The notes: generated by a model not told the origin, from the sequence alone. 64,000 nt of DNA from Gari tellinella (GCA_922989275.2 OV277862.1:62571832-62635831); one strand, 5' to 3'. Shown: positions 1 to 27,179, counted from the first letter of the stretch. Numbers and translations: made by a program.

Positions 1-134
1 GATAATTGTGAGCAGACTGAACTTAAGCCATAGACAAAATCTATACCTCTGTGCTTTGTTCAAATACTCAGGTAGATCTAGTGAGCTCTGGGATATTTAA
101 ACTTTTCAATTTGATATTTAAATTTCTGTGTTGA

Positions 135-15829
<15,695 letters not shown>

Positions 15830-16030
15830 ACAGATACGTCTCATACAAACATACTTATTAGATACTTTTACATTGACTTTTTATTGGAGGAAACTGTTCA
15901 GTTTGTATATATATGTATATGACTGGCTTGTATTTTTATATAACAAAGATCGCTTTGTGGCAAAAATCCCGATTTTTTTTCCTGTTATGTTTCCTAAGGA
16001 AATAAAAATAGAAATGTGTACAGTTAGTAT
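15830..16030 (+). other. SPMIP8: SPMIP8 3' untranslated region with poly(A) signal
   Basis: AT-rich sequence follows the stop codon and holds a perfect AATAAA at 16001-16006. Cleavage is expected 10-30 bases later. A GA-rich low-complexity tract starts about 75 bases beyond the signal. Confidence 0.6.
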
Positions 16031-16074
16031 CTTAAGTCTTTGTGTATGAACGAGGAGCGTGTTGATGTTATTTA

Positions 16075-16205
16075 GTTGAGAGAAAGATAGAGCAAGAAAA
16101 ACAGAATTGAGAGAGAAAGAGAGAGACAGAGAGGACAGGTGAAAGAGTGACAGAGCAAGAGTAACCTATTGAGAGAGAGGCAGAGACAGAGAGAAAGAGA
16201 GCAGT
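16075..16205. repeat. GA-rich low-complexity tract
   Basis: AGAGAGA and GACAGAG repeats lie just downstream of the SPMIP8 poly(A) signal. Confidence 0.75.
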
Positions 16206-16359
16206 AACGGATAATTAAGGATGACGAGTATATGTTTTACTGTAAGACCAGTAAATATTGTAATAAGCTACCGAATACTTCTTGGCAGTATTATAAGCGC
16301 TCGTTTGACGCAATATCGACTGTTGTTTACAGAATGAGTAAACCTTTCATATGTCAACA

Positions 16360-16510
16360 ACAATAGAAAAGACGTTATTCTTTCATAATATAGGCGTTTA
16401 CGCTAAATTTTTATTTCTATTGCAAACAGTTAGGAGCCAGATCAGACGCCCGGCAACCCGGCGTCTGATCAGGCTCCAAACTGTTTACCAATCATATTAA
16501 AATAGAATAC
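16360..16510. mobile_element. CAGTGGAGAA MITE, left half with hairpin
   Basis: AAGACGTTATTCTTTCATAA marks the left end. Hairpin 16422-16488, tip GCCCGGCAACCCGGC. The right end is not found. Confidence 0.5.
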
Positions 16511-17260
16511 CGAATTGTCTTCATCGCTGTATATATATCGCTAACACATGGAACGTCCTAACGACACACACGTTTGCTTTTCGACTACGCTAGGACCATG
16601 TTCTGGGAGCACATCTATAAAGATCTAGTTCTATACCCTATGTGTTGGGCTTATCAGTGAACCAAGTAACACCAGTTGTTGCTGATCCTAACATCTTTTT
16701 TTCCCTGAAACAAACCAAATGTGACCACGAATCGTCTCCAAGAAACGATTCTAATGAATGGTCACAGCATACGGATTGGCGGGGACGTAAAGAAACAGAC
16801 TGTTAATAATGGTATAATAAGTAAACTTACTATTGTCTGGAGACCCGAGTATGATGAAGGATAAAAGTAATGCTGAGAACTCATAGGCCTGTTTTTCTTT
16901 TATCCTATATTAAGCTGACACTGGTATTTCTTCTTTCGAGTGACTGCTAAAATACAGGTTTCCAGATATTGATGGCTTGTTTTACTGTGTTACGTAAGAT
17001 ATTCATCAAGAACTCACAATTATAGAAAGATTTTGTGTTGCAGTCTGACGAATATTCTACAATTGGAGAATGTCACGCAAGTAAGAAAATTTAAACATCT
17101 GGAATTGGGAACACATGAAGAACATTCGGATATCTTTTTGTCTGAGTGGTTTTAAAGGTTTATTTAAGGTGTTTTACGCCCCATGGTGATATCGTACTTA
17201 TTTCAACAATGTCAATTCTCCTTTATATGAAAACTACTGGTCATCGGTCTGTCATTAAAT
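16510..17260. other. No recognisable feature
   Basis: Intergenic sequence downstream of SPMIP8 with no coding signal or clear element. Confidence 0.45.
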
Positions 17261-17266
17261 CATTGT

Positions 17267-17512
17267 TTAACCCTTTCGGCGCCAAATGAATCGTGAGTGT
17301 TTACCCCTTCACCGCTTTATTGTCGTCTGGTTCAATATATTTGTCTGCAAGATCGTTTCAAAGTCAGATATAAGGTAATATAACTTAATGAAGTTCGACA
17401 CGAGTGTCAAACAGTTTGGATCCTGATTAGACGCCGCTTCACGCGGCGTCTGATCAGGATCCAAACTGTTTGCAATGTCGTATGTATGCGACTTCGGCAC
17501 CGAAAGGGTTAA
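17267..17512. mobile_element. Hairpin-A MITE, TTAA type (CCCTTTCGGCGCC ends)
   Basis: TTAACCCTTTCGGCGCC and GGCACCGAAAGGGTTAA bound it. Hairpin 17406-17473 keeps GCCGCTTCACGCGGC at the tip. GTCGTCTGG and TTGTCTGC motifs lie in the left arm. Confidence 0.7.
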
Positions 17513-18116
17513 TTCATGATGAACTTTATATCTTTTACTCAATGCACTGCATAATTATATGGAAGAACATCCGTGGTAATTATTGTACACGTAATAGAGG
17601 TAAATTATAGCAAAAAGTTACCCACTCGGTGAATGTGTTTTGTTTCATTAAGATAAATCATATTTCCACAAGAATTTGATACACTGCAGTGATAAATTCA
17701 ATGTTTGCTCACCTTTGGCGAGTGGTTAAAAAAAGTCGAGGCGAAGCCTGAATGATGAGTCTTGATTACAAATTAGCTTTCTGCTTTATGTTTAGAACCT
17801 CCTTTATTATCTTAGGACTACTTTTCTTTGTGTATGAATGTATTAGAAGCGTAAGAAGGTGTGTACATGGGGTAATAGGTATACACAGATATGACTGTCT
17901 GTACGCTAAGTATTATGTTTAAACAATTATCAGTATTATCTGTTAGCTGTTATTTTTACACTATTTATTCTTGTGTTGTTACCTTTTCTTTTGTCTTCAT
18001 TAACCCTTTCGCTGCCATCATGACGTAACCCCCGTCTAAAACAGTCACTGTCACTATATCGTCTGCTTGGTTTTTCGTCTGCTTTTATTTATAAAATTAT
18101 TAACGGTGTGCGTTCG

Positions 18117-18440
18117 TTTAACTCTTTCACTGCCTTACACCGTGTACAATGGTTATTTGCAAACAGTTTAGATCCTGATCATACGCGGCGTCTAATCAGG
18201 TTCCAAACTGATTGATACTCATTTCAATACCTAAAAGTAAAAATTTGAGAAATCAAAGCAGACGACATTTTCTTTTAAATAAATGCTAACCTCATTACAG
18301 TGATGGGGGTTAACTAAAATGTAAAACAGTTTAGAATACTACTTTTCTACTTATGGAAACCTTGATGAGAGCGTCAAACAGTTACGCGGCATCTGACCAG
18401 TATCCAAACTGTTTGCAAACATAAGTATTGGCGGTGAAAG
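18117..18440. mobile_element. Two degraded hairpin-A MITEs, both with shortened hairpins
   Basis: Hairpin 18159-18214 lost the GACGCC segment on one side, and 18375-18420 lost nearly a whole arm (GTCAAACAGTTACGCGGC). GGCGGTGAAAGGGG-like ends remain. Confidence 0.5.
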
Positions 18441-18654
18441 GGGTTCCATTGAGAAAATACGTGACCCAGTCCTTGCACAAGTAGCAGTATTAGTTCACGG
18501 AATTATACACGGAACTATACACTCTAATTTTCGAACGATAGCAGACGACAAACTGTTGCGACGAAAAAATTACCCAGCATGCAAAGAGTTAGCTAATGTA
18601 TGTGTGGAATATGTGTCACACAATGTATTAGAGGGTGTCAGTAGTTGTTGTTCT

Positions 18655-18755
18655 ATAGAACACAGGGACCCATTTCGTAGATATACCCCTATACAGCAAA
18701 GGGAGCATTTGTTGTATAGGGGTATATGGCGCAGCGGGTCCCTGTGTTGTATGAC
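18655..18755. repeat. Inverted repeat
   Basis: CACAGGGACCCATTTCGTAG and TATACCCCTATACA pair with their inverse 18713-18750. It makes a stem of about 38 bp with one internal mismatch patch. Confidence 0.55.
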
Positions 18756-18989
18756 GTCATAGATATAACTATATACTGCTCAATAAAGTTTTTGTTTACT
18801 TTATCTACGTTTTATTGTCCTTTTATCACCTCCTGTCACGTGGTTATAAAATTGAATCTGAGATCATTCGAAGGCTTTTGATTGGTCAGATTTGAGCATT
18901 CATCTACGCGTGCTTTATTATTACAGTTGAATGCGTTATTCTTTCCCGTTTATTTAAACCTAAACCAAACGCAAAAGCAATTTACTTTT

Positions 18990-19460
18990 TATGCCCCCGC
19001 ACTACTTAGTTTAGTTTAGTTTAAACATATTTTATTTCCAAAATTTCAACATGAAATTGGGATTGGGCCACACGTTCCAAAAACATTAGTTACAGCCCTT
19101 CCCACTACTTAGTCGCGGGCATAATGTTTTTGGTCTGTATGTCTGTCTGTTTGTCTGTCCACAACTTTAACCTTGTCCATAACTTTCGAACAACATACAT
19201 GTAGGATAGAGCCCCAGAGACCTTCTTCTTTGCCGCAGTTCTGGGACTTAACTGTCAAAGGGAATTGTTCCTGTATATAATTATTAGATCGAGATTATTC
19301 CCTCTTCCAAGAACTAAAATGAAGGCTTTGATCCCATGCGCGGCTGGTCAACGAATGGGATTTGCCAAAATTATATATTTAGTATGTGTATACTTACCCT
19401 CAAGAAGCTCTTGAGCTCAACACAACTTTGGGCATGTCCGACAAAGGTTATGCATCTATA
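18990..19460. repeat. (TCTG)n interspersed repeat, twice interrupted
   Basis: It is broken by the retroelement insertion 19011-19102 and by an unrelated segment at about 19215-19365. Confidence 0.6.
19000..19113 (-). repeat. Short non-LTR 3' insertion with 11-bp target duplication
   Basis: The insertion 19011-19102 is flanked by CACTACTTAGT at 19000-19010 and 19103-19113. On the minus strand it ends GGAAATAAAATATGTTTAAA and a repeated AAACT tail. It interrupts a (TCTG)n-type repeat. Confidence 0.7.
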
Positions 19461-19499
19461 GAACATGTAATACCACTGGAGAGGACTTATATAGGTAAT

Positions 19500-19640
19500 G
19501 CCTGTTGTCCAATCCATTTCATTAAGTGAATAAAATATTGTTTAAACCAGAACGAACGAATGAACGACGACTTTATTTCACGAGGGTAATTCACTTAGGC
19601 GACTAATCTATCGTGAGGCCCTCAAAGAAGCATTTCTTAC
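19500..19640. repeat. Two converging retroelement 3' ends
   Basis: A + strand end (GTGAATAAAATATTGTTTAA, about 19527-19548) meets a minus strand end (GTGAAATAAAGTCGTCGTTC with a repeated GTTC tail, about 19551-19585). Bodies are short and unrecognised. Confidence 0.45.
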
Positions 19641-19743
19641 AAATTATATAACTAACAACAATAACACAATCAATATGAACAAGCAATAATAATTTGCAAT
19701 AACAAAAACAAAAACAATTTCTTAACTATATAAACAATAGATA

Positions 19744-19992
19744 GTCATGCATTTAGGCGTTCTCTGCAAATAGCGTACCTGTAAAGTGTACACGTGTCCT
19801 ATGCACACAGTGAATACTCACATCAGAGGGCTCCAAAAGGACTAAAGCAGTCCTCTGGCCAGGGGTCTGCAGCGTCCGTCGTATTAGAATATATTAACAA
19901 AAACAAACCCTAAACAGCACAAAGTGTTAGAATCTATAGGCTCAATTGGAAACCGGGATTGTCCATTTGTAGCTTCAGAGGAAAAAGGTTAA
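19744..19992. mobile_element. Degraded hairpin-B MITE
   Basis: GGAAACCGGGATTGTCCATT and AAGGTTAA at the right. Core 19797-19872 with GAGGGCTCC and GTCCTCTGG. Confidence 0.5.
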
Positions 19993-20564
19993 AGTCATTT
20001 AATCCATTATAATTTAAATTGAAAAACAGTTGAGGCTCAGTTGAGAGACCAAGTACATGGCCTCTTTAATTATCTGTATCTACACAGTTTGATATTCTGA
20101 TATTTTAATACTGGTTTAAATATTAGCCTGTCTACTTTGCTATTCTACTCCCTATAATAATCAGCGAAGACACGCAGCATCGTGTTGTGCCAAACAGTTT
20201 GTATCCAAACCAGACTTCTATTGATTCGAAGTCTTTTATGGATCCAAACTTTCCAATTATGTTTTATTAAGTAAAAACAAAATCTAGATCATCAATAATT
20301 AAAATATGAGCATTTATAAGCTAGTCTGGCGTCCTTTTCAAGCTTTTAATTGGTATTCTACATCTTGATGATTCAGTAGATTTTTACATGTACATGTAGT
20401 TAGCTTATGTAGAAGGCAGGTGTGACTACAGAAAGCAATATGATACTGAAATAGAAAACCCTATCGTTCATTTTGTTTTAATTAATTAGCACTTTCTGTT
20501 GAGTCTTCATTACAGTGCACTTATGATTATTCATAAAAATAAAGCGTTTGAGATGAGTCTGAGA

Positions 20565-20652
20565 TCGTTCCCAAGCTTTTGATTGGTCAGATTTGAGCAA
20601 AAAATGCTCAAATCTGACCAATCAAAAGCTTGATAACAATCTCAGACTCAAA
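20565..20652. repeat. Perfect 27-bp-stem hairpin
   Basis: AAGCTTTTGATTGGTCAGAT then TTGAGCA, a 5-base loop and the exact inverse. A half copy lies at 18855-18900. Confidence 0.7.
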
Positions 20653-20782
20653 TACTCAATTCAAAGGCTAAATATAAGCACGGATTCAGGACAGGATAGT
20701 GGCGTCATGAGACGTTCGTGAGGATGAAATGATAAGGGCGTTATATATAGGGCGTCTGGTGTTCATAAAAGTATTCACCATT

Positions 20783-20974
20783 TCCTCCACAGAAGCGCAT
20801 TACGACACCAGTGCCTTCACACCCACAAAGAGACAACAGCTGAATATTTGTGACGATTGTCGTCAGACAAGCGTCACAGTACCAACACTTCTAAGGTTCA
20901 ACAAAGCAAGTGTGCGGAGTAATATATTGCAAGCACATGACTTTATATACAGAGTCCGTGCAGAAGTCCCGTGA
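20783..20974 (+). other. Possible exon or gene remnant, unrecognised
   Basis: After a plausible acceptor (accatttcctccacag) one frame stays open as EAHYDTSAFTPTKRQQLNI then CDDCRQTSVTVPT and ends RVRAEVP followed by TGA. The composition resembles coding sequence more than the nearby repeats. No partner exon was found; it may be a terminal exon, an old gene fragment or chance. Confidence 0.2.
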
Positions 20975-21009
20975 CTGTAACATGATTTGGTGGAACTCTG
21001 ATATCCGGC

Positions 21010-21132
21010 TTAAGGTTGAGGGTCCCTAATGAGATCGGACCGGTGTCGGTAAATATCGGTACTCTACGGAAAGATCGCTGTACGTAGAGTGCCGATTTTG
21101 GTCCCGATCTCATAAGGGATGCTCAACCTTAA
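21010..21132. mobile_element. 123-bp TTAA-flanked foldback
   Basis: TTAAGGTTGAGGGTCCCTAA on the left, inverse AGGGATGCTCAACCTTAA on the right. GATCGGACC/GGTCCCGATC extend the pairing. Confidence 0.65.
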
Positions 21133-21140
21133 CAAGTGTT

Positions 21141-21386
21141 ATTGACCCTTTCATGATAAAATTTAAAGTGATATTGTTACCTAGTCACCACCATAATGTA
21201 TTCTGCTTCAATATAGTTGTCTACACTACATATATAGTTACATTTAATGCAGTATAACTGAAAACAATTTCAAAACAAGTGTCAAATAGTTTTGATCCTG
21301 ATCAGACGCCGCGTTACGCGGCGTCTGATCAGGATCCAAACTGTTTGCAAATGCGCCTTTTGGCGTCATTGATAAAGAAAGGGCTA
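21141..21386. mobile_element. Hairpin-A MITE
   Basis: Ends GACCCTTTCATGATAAAA and GATAAAGAAAGGGC. Hairpin 21282-21348 is almost perfect, tip GCCGCGTTACGCGGC. Confidence 0.65.
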
Positions 21387-21425
21387 AGAAACCTAGTAAC
21401 TCGGTGTGCGATCAAGATCCACACT

Positions 21426-21536
21426 GTTTTGAAACATAGGTGTCCGGCTCAAATTTTTTTTAAAAAAAATATTTTTTTTTGGTCTACTGTAGTGCTAGAT
21501 CTATCATATATGAGCCGGACACCTATGTTTTGAAAC
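21426..21536. mobile_element. 91-bp MITE with 10-bp target duplication
   Basis: Body 21436-21526 with inverted ends ATAGGTGTCCGGCTCA, flanked by GTTTTGAAAC on both sides (21426-21435, 21527-21536). Confidence 0.75.
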
Positions 21537-21822
21537 ACGCATATAATAAAATTTCTCAATCAATAAGACAAGTATCTATATATACCTAAAACCCGATACT
21601 TTTGAAGCAGAGGATACAAGATAACTATTATGCTCTCCGTTAATTTGAGATGTTATGGAAAATTTGACTAGGGTTAAACCTTTTTTAAACTTTAGACCTC
21701 TGTATTGAAATCCTTTGTAAATAATTTGGTTCAAGATCAGGCCCCACGTAAACTACGGAATAAACATACACATAAACCAAGGAGTGTCGTCTGCTTAACC
21801 TGTTTACCTGCATTATGTCTGC

Positions 21823-22032
21823 TTAACCCTTATCATGCTACGCGCGACTTGGCTAACATTTGCAAATAGTTTGGATCCAGATCAGACGCCGCGTTAGCGG
21901 CGTCTGATCTGGATCCAAACTGTTTGTCACTCATTTTCAACTTTTATTCTGTTTCAAAAGCATGAAAACTAATTCCTTTTTTTCGCAGATGATATATTCG
22001 ACGCAGACGACAATTCAGCATCATAAGGTTAT
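21823..22032. mobile_element. Hairpin-A MITE, TTAA type (CCCTTATCATGCT ends)
   Basis: TTAACCCTTATCATGCTACG on the left, AGCATCATAAGG on the right. Hairpin 21862-21927. GCAGATGATATATTCGACGC and AGACGACAATTC mark the right arm, as in 3746-3970. Confidence 0.7.
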
Positions 22033-22099
22033 AAAACTGTTGCCATGACTATTATTTCATAGTAAAACCTTTAAGCAGTTTGACAGAAGACATATCGGC

Positions 22100-22180
22100 A
22101 CAAGTGTCAAACAGTTTGGACCCTGGTCAGACGAGGCATAACGCGCCGTCTGATCAGGATTCAAACTGTTTACAAACTCG
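22100..22180. repeat. Hairpin-A core of a degraded MITE
   Basis: Hairpin 22107-22173 with mismatched tip GAGGCATAACGCGCC. The outer ends are decayed. It abuts the LINE 3' end at 22205. Confidence 0.5.
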
Positions 22181-22757
22181 ACTCGAGTCCTAGATGGCGA
22201 TGAAACGGTTTAGATAAGCAGTTTCAGTTTCAGCTTTATTAGTAGCATATCGGCAACAAATTTGCCTTTGGCTAATTACATACAGATAAAGAACATGGCA
22301 TAATACAATACATATGCTTACAAAAAACACATATATCAAATACAAACAATTCATCCAACAAGATAGATTTTCCATCAGATTTACGAAACAGTTAAAGACT
22401 CTAGGGTTTTTTGGCGTAAAATATTTGCCTTCTTGATATAAATTGAAAGCTTATTTATTACATTTCTATTTTTAGAACTAAGCAATGAATTGAATGTTCC
22501 TATCTATAGCCAAGAAACATTTCCTAAATACTGTCGACGTAAACTTGCATATTTTGGACAACATAATACAAAATGATATTCTGATTCAACGCAGTTGAAA
22601 TAACACATCCTGCAAAAACGATCCTCTCTTACAATACCTCTATGTCTTCCTGATTCTATTTCTAACGAATGGGACGATAACCTGTAAATTGAATTCTGTT
22701 AGAGTCATATCTTATTTTATCAAAATATGGCTCGTAACAGAATACTTTTTTACATTT

Positions 22758-23318
22758 TCAATAAAATGACAGTTTGGACATATTTGTTATTGAAGTATTC
22801 CATTCTTGTATAAACTGGTCTCTTATGCGTATTTTAATTGAGGGTAAATAAGACACATTAATGTTAAAATTGTGTCTTAATTCAGTGTATCCAAGATGAT
22901 CAACTATTGAGTTGATGCTTTTAGCCCAACATTTACCATTAACATTATTACATTGACCAATATACATTTGGTACATAGGTGAATCAGTAGTCTTCATTAT
23001 TTTTAACAAAAACTTAATCGATCTTTCCTTTGCAATAATAGATAATGGAAATCGACCGAGCTCACCGTATACAACATTATTTAGCGTAGATTGTTTAACA
23101 CCAAGTACATATTTACAAAACTTAATATGTAATTTATCAATTTCAGTATAATTGTATACTCCCCATACTTCAGCCCCGTATAATAATATAGGTGCAACTA
23201 ACGAATCAAAAAGGGATAATTTGGTTTTTAAGTCAAGTTTCACCATGTCAAATAAAGCCACTAAATTATAATAAGCCTTTATGGCCTGTTCTGACAGTGT
23301 TTTTACGGCTAAGGACAT
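22758..23318 (-). pseudogene. Reverse transcriptase thumb and C-terminal region
   Basis: This 186-codon frame follows the catalytic fragment after a frame break. It has KLSLFDSLVAPILLYGAEVWG, the usual post-palm motif of non-LTR RTs, then a helical region with HIKFCKYVLGVKQST. A stop ends it before the Cys/His segment. Confidence 0.7.
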
Positions 23319-23386
23319 GTTTCCAGTGTACGTGAATTCTACTCCTAAATATGTAAATTGATCAACAATTTCAATATTTTCACTGT

Positions 23387-23683
23387 TTATGATAAAACTT
23401 GCATTGAGAGTTGTCTTTTTTTTTTCAAAAATACAAATTTTGTTTTCTTAACATTGATTTTTAGACCCCATTTTACTGAATACCTTTGCACACTGTCAAT
23501 TCGAGCCTGAAGACTAACTGGATCTGTAGTAAACAGAACAGTATCATCAGCGAACAAAATTAAGTATCGTGATAAAATATTAAGATCATTTTCTGTTAAA
23601 GAACCAAAGTCAATAGAAGTATTTATGTCATTTACAAACAGAATAAACAATAACGGTGAGAGCGGTCCCCTTGTTTCAGTCAA
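23387..23683 (-). pseudogene. Reverse transcriptase catalytic fragment (FADDTVLF)
   Basis: The frame reads GPLSPLLFILFVNDI, then FADDTVLFTTDP and KWGLKINVKKTKFV, the RT blocks 4 to 6 with intact aspartates. The Gln-Gly-Asp-type block just upstream is disturbed. The lineage differs from the 46.7 kb element by sequence. Confidence 0.72.
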
Positions 23684-23964
23684 ACTGTAACATAAAAAAA
23701 TTCTGAAATATTCTTACTAGACGAGACTTTCACACATGATTTAACTACACCATAAATAGATTTGATCATACTTATCATTTTACAACTTACCCCTGACTGT
23801 ACTAACTTAATCCATAACGCATCCCTTATAACAATAGCAAAGGCATTTTCGTAATAAAAATCAGACGCTATTCCAATACCGAGTCAACTATCCAAAAGAA
23901 TCACTAAATCACAAATATAACTATGATCAAACAGCAATATCATAATTGCTCCTCGTGTAACTAA

Positions 23965-24255
23965 CTGACAGGGTTGGCCGGGAGATGTGGGTCAGCCGCG
24001 TGTGTGCACGGGCTGCGCGTGATCTCTCCGGGCAAAGCTGACAGGGTAGAGAATATGTACAAACAAAAACGAAATACATACGATTGATTTTATCACATTG
24101 ACGATTTGAAAAAAAATTAAAAAAAATTAGAAATTATCTGACTATATATATCTGTATCTCATGTGTTTATGTTCTTCTCATTAACATAACCGCCCAGTTT
24201 AGGGCTATGATCTGTAAAGATTAGCCGAAATAAAGATTTTGAGTTGAGTTGAGTT
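23965..24255 (+). repeat. SINE-like unit with GC-rich stem-loop and (TTGAG)n tail
   Basis: It opens with a GC-rich structured block (23970-24045) and ends AATAAAGATTTTGAGTTGAG with repeated TTGAG. The tail resembles that on the opposite strand at 9160-9190. No tRNA boxes are evident. Confidence 0.4.
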
Positions 24256-24442
24256 CGTAATCTATAAATACACACCATAGTCGTTTATTGCTTGACAACA
24301 CTTTTCGTATAATTGCATGCAACATGAAAATAGCACCAGCAGTTGATCGGTTATATTGTTGAGATTCCACTGAAAATAAGATATTACCGAGGGCGCTTTC
24401 GAAATTAATAGATATATATTTGGGATGTTTTTTTAACCTTAA

Positions 24443-24575
24443 CCCCCCCCCCCCCCCCTTTCCCTCCAGGAAAAACCCCCACAAAAAAACAACAAAAAAA
24501 CAACAATACACACAAAAACACACACACAAAACAACATCAAAAACAACAACAACACAACAACAACAAAAAAACGCG
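24443..24575. repeat. Poly(C) run and (CAA)n tract
   Basis: A run of 16 C is followed by a CAA/CACA-rich stretch. Confidence 0.8.
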
Positions 24576-24995
24576 TTTAAACTTAAATGTGTCCTTTCCA
24601 AACAGTTTGGAGGCAGACCAGGTGCCACGTTCCCCGACGTTGTATTAGACTCAAATGGTATTTAAATGGGTCGTATACCTTTTCAAAAAAAAATTCAGAG
24701 AGCTTGTTGTTCCGCGTTTGCGTTCGTTTCGATTATTTTTTTAACGAGAAAGAAAGAAGATATTCACTATAATCAATAACATAGGTCGTAAACGCAGAAA
24801 AGCTGTCCTGGTGGCAATCGGCAATTGTTAATTAGCCCTATAAATATTTCCGGGGAAAATCTTGCTTCAAAACTGATAACATAACAAATTTATTTCGAAC
24901 GGTTGCTATGCCAACACATACTAGTATGATTTCTAAACTGTGAGTTTAACAATGTACTTACAAGAGGGAAGGTCAAAAAGAAGAACTCGGGGTTC

Positions 24996-25232
24996 TTAAC
25001 TCTTTCATGATCAAATTTATCGTAAGGGTTTTACCCCTTCACCGCCATATTGTCATCTGTTTCAATATTGATGTCTGCAATATTGTTTCAAAGTTAGATT
25101 TAAGGTAGTATGAATAACTGACGTGATTTCAAAACAAGTGGCAAACAGTTTTGATCCGCGTTACGCGGAGTCTGATCATGATAAAAAAAACTGTTTGCAA
25201 ATGCGTTTTATGGCGTCACTGAGAGTAATTAA
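24996..25232. mobile_element. Hairpin-A MITE with internal hairpin deletion
   Basis: TTAACTCTTTCATGATCAAA on the left; TTAA at 25229 on the right, shared with the next element. Hairpin 25141-25198 lacks TGATCAGACGCC on one side. Confidence 0.6.
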
Positions 25233-25481
25233 ATCCTTTCTCCAATAGAATCGACTTTTAGCGTATTTAATCTATTCCTCCGCTGAGGAAATTGTTCCAG
25301 TTTATATCCTCATGAACAATTACCATAACAAATGTTTTTATATAGCCTAGCGGATGGTTGTTTAAAGCAGGCTGAAAGTAAAGCAGAATGTGCCTTAAGG
25401 CACATTCTGTTTCACTTTCAACCTTCTTTAAGTGATCACCTGTATTTGATGTAATAAACTGGTTATTGGGTAAAGGGTTAA
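25229..25481. mobile_element. Hairpin-C MITE, TTAA type
   Basis: TTAAATCCTTTCTCCAATAG to GGGTAAAGGGTTAA. Hairpin 25364-25436. It begins at the right TTAA of the hairpin-A element 24996-25232. Confidence 0.74.
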
Positions 25482-25542
25482 GGGTTAATAGAGATGAACT
25501 GATGATATTGTCTTTCGATATAGATCCAGTCTCCTTCCCATC

Positions 25543-25741
25543 GTTTAACCCTTTATTCCATAGCCCGTTTCTTGTTTTTGAAAAATGGTGACTATACTTA
25601 AAGCAGGCCTTAGGGTGCATCCTGCTTTACTTTCAGCCTGTCTAAGCTACCATCTGCTAGAATATAGAAAACATTTCTTACGATACAATTTCGGTGACTT
25701 TTTAAATAATAACTATTTTCTTCTGTGGAGTAATAAATTAA
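25543..25741. mobile_element. Hairpin-C MITE, half hairpin
   Basis: TTAACCCTTTATTCCATAGC on the left. The core 25599-25647 has lost part of one arm (AAAGCAGGCC then TTAGGGTGCATCCTGC). Confidence 0.62.
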
Positions 25742-25865
25742 ATGTGTGAAAATGAGTAAAGGTTTATATTCTGCTGATCATTTTGCTACCTATGACAACT
25801 ATGTGCTTCTATCATTATACACATCGGCCATACAGGGAATGGATGAAGACCAATCTTCAGTGAGA

Positions 25866-26120
25866 TACAGTGGAGAAAACGTTATTCTTTCCCGTTTAAA
25901 CGAAACGAAACGCAAACGCGTAACAATAAAATGTAGAAAATCACAATTTGTTGACAATTCTTATTAGATCTAACCATTTTTAGCTGGTTGGCAAACAGTT
26001 TGGAGCCTGATCAGACGCCGAGTAACCCGGCGTCTGATCTGGCTTCAAACAGTTTGCAATGGAAATAATAGTTTTAGCGTAAACGCGTTTATTGGAAAGA
26101 ATAACGTTTTCTCCACTGTA
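25866..26120. mobile_element. CAGTGGAGAA MITE with hairpin A
   Basis: TACAGTGGAGAAAACGTTAT and ATAACGTTTTCTCCACTGTA bound it. The GTTTAAACG side is on the left. Hairpin 25991-26057, tip CGAGTAACCCGG. Confidence 0.75.
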
Positions 26121-26652
26121 CATTATTATCTACAGTTCTAAACTCCGATCTTAATTTCTTAATTATATACTCGCCAAAAAAGAAATACCCTCTTTTGTAT
26201 TCTAAAACATCAGCGTCTCATACATAAACTGTATTTCAAATTTATTTTATAGAAAGTAGCAGACGACATAAAAGCATTGTGGCTAAATAACCGACACATT
26301 GTATTGAAAATAAAAGGTCTATAACTCTTTTTCATGAAAAACAGTATTTTGCTTAGATTTTATTCCATAGAAGACAAACAAGTGTACTTATATTCAGCAG
26401 CTATAACTTTTTCTTAAAGAAAACAAAATCACATTAGACTTTCATTCATCACAATATTCACTGCGTTATAAGACTAGAAAGTATTACATTATCAAATTAC
26501 CTCCCTTTGATTTGAAATAAGGATAAACATTAAGTGTTTCTTATTCGTTGCATGTGTCCTTTAATCTGAATGTTTTACTAGAATACATTGGTGAATGTAT
26601 GAGCCTTTAAAACCTGAGCCAAAACTGGATTTGATAAAGCACTTTAAAAGAT

Positions 26653-26889
26653 ATGGAGCTTGAAAATTTAACAAGTGGGCACCTTCCGTTTTGGCTGAGT
26701 ATATTAGACTGGCCTGCGAATAGTCCAGATTTAAATCCTATAGAACACATGTGGGACGAAATAGGACGTCGTGTTCGAACAAATCACGCAATCAGCACGG
26801 TAAATGACTTGACAGCAGCGTTACAAGTTGAATGGAGCGAGTTGCCTACGCCGTTAATACAGCGTTTCGTCAACAGCATGCGCCGCTGA
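26653..26889 (+). pseudogene. Tc1-like transposase, C-terminal fragment
   Basis: The frame reads LDWPANSPDLNPIEHMWDEI, the signature around the last catalytic acid (the Glu of NPIEHMW) of Tc1/mariner DDE transposases, then VRTNHAISTVNDLTAAL and a helical end. The usual length is about 340 residues; only about the last 65 remain and no partner fragment is visible upstream. It is inactive. Confidence 0.75.
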
Positions 26890-27179
26890 TTCACGAGACG
26901 AATTGGACAATATGGTGGACACATGAGATACTGTCTCCGAATTTAATACTTATAGCCCATTTCGGGTGCTTATACCATATTCAAAATGAAATTAACCCTT
27001 TATTGATGGTGAACATAGTCTTATCCAAGAATATGTCATTTTTGAAATCGACCCCTATGTCATTTCGCTCAATATTTTACAATGAAAGAAATATCGTGTT
27101 GACTTCAATTTTTCACAAAATGTCACTGAGGATTTTTTCAATCCAGATAAAAAAATAGTCAGAATATATGGCGTGTCAG

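Larger units (their letters stand above)
22205..23950 (-). mobile_element. Second non-LTR retrotransposon, 5'-truncated, inactive
   Basis: RT pieces on the minus strand (23683-23387, 23318-22758) are followed by a degraded Cys/His end (about 22620-22500) and a 3' terminus near 22212 with AATAAAGCTGAAACTGAAAC, which is a poly(A)-like signal followed by a short repeated tail. Frames are broken in several places. Upstream of 23683, broken frames still show RT-like residues to about 23900. Confidence 0.72.
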
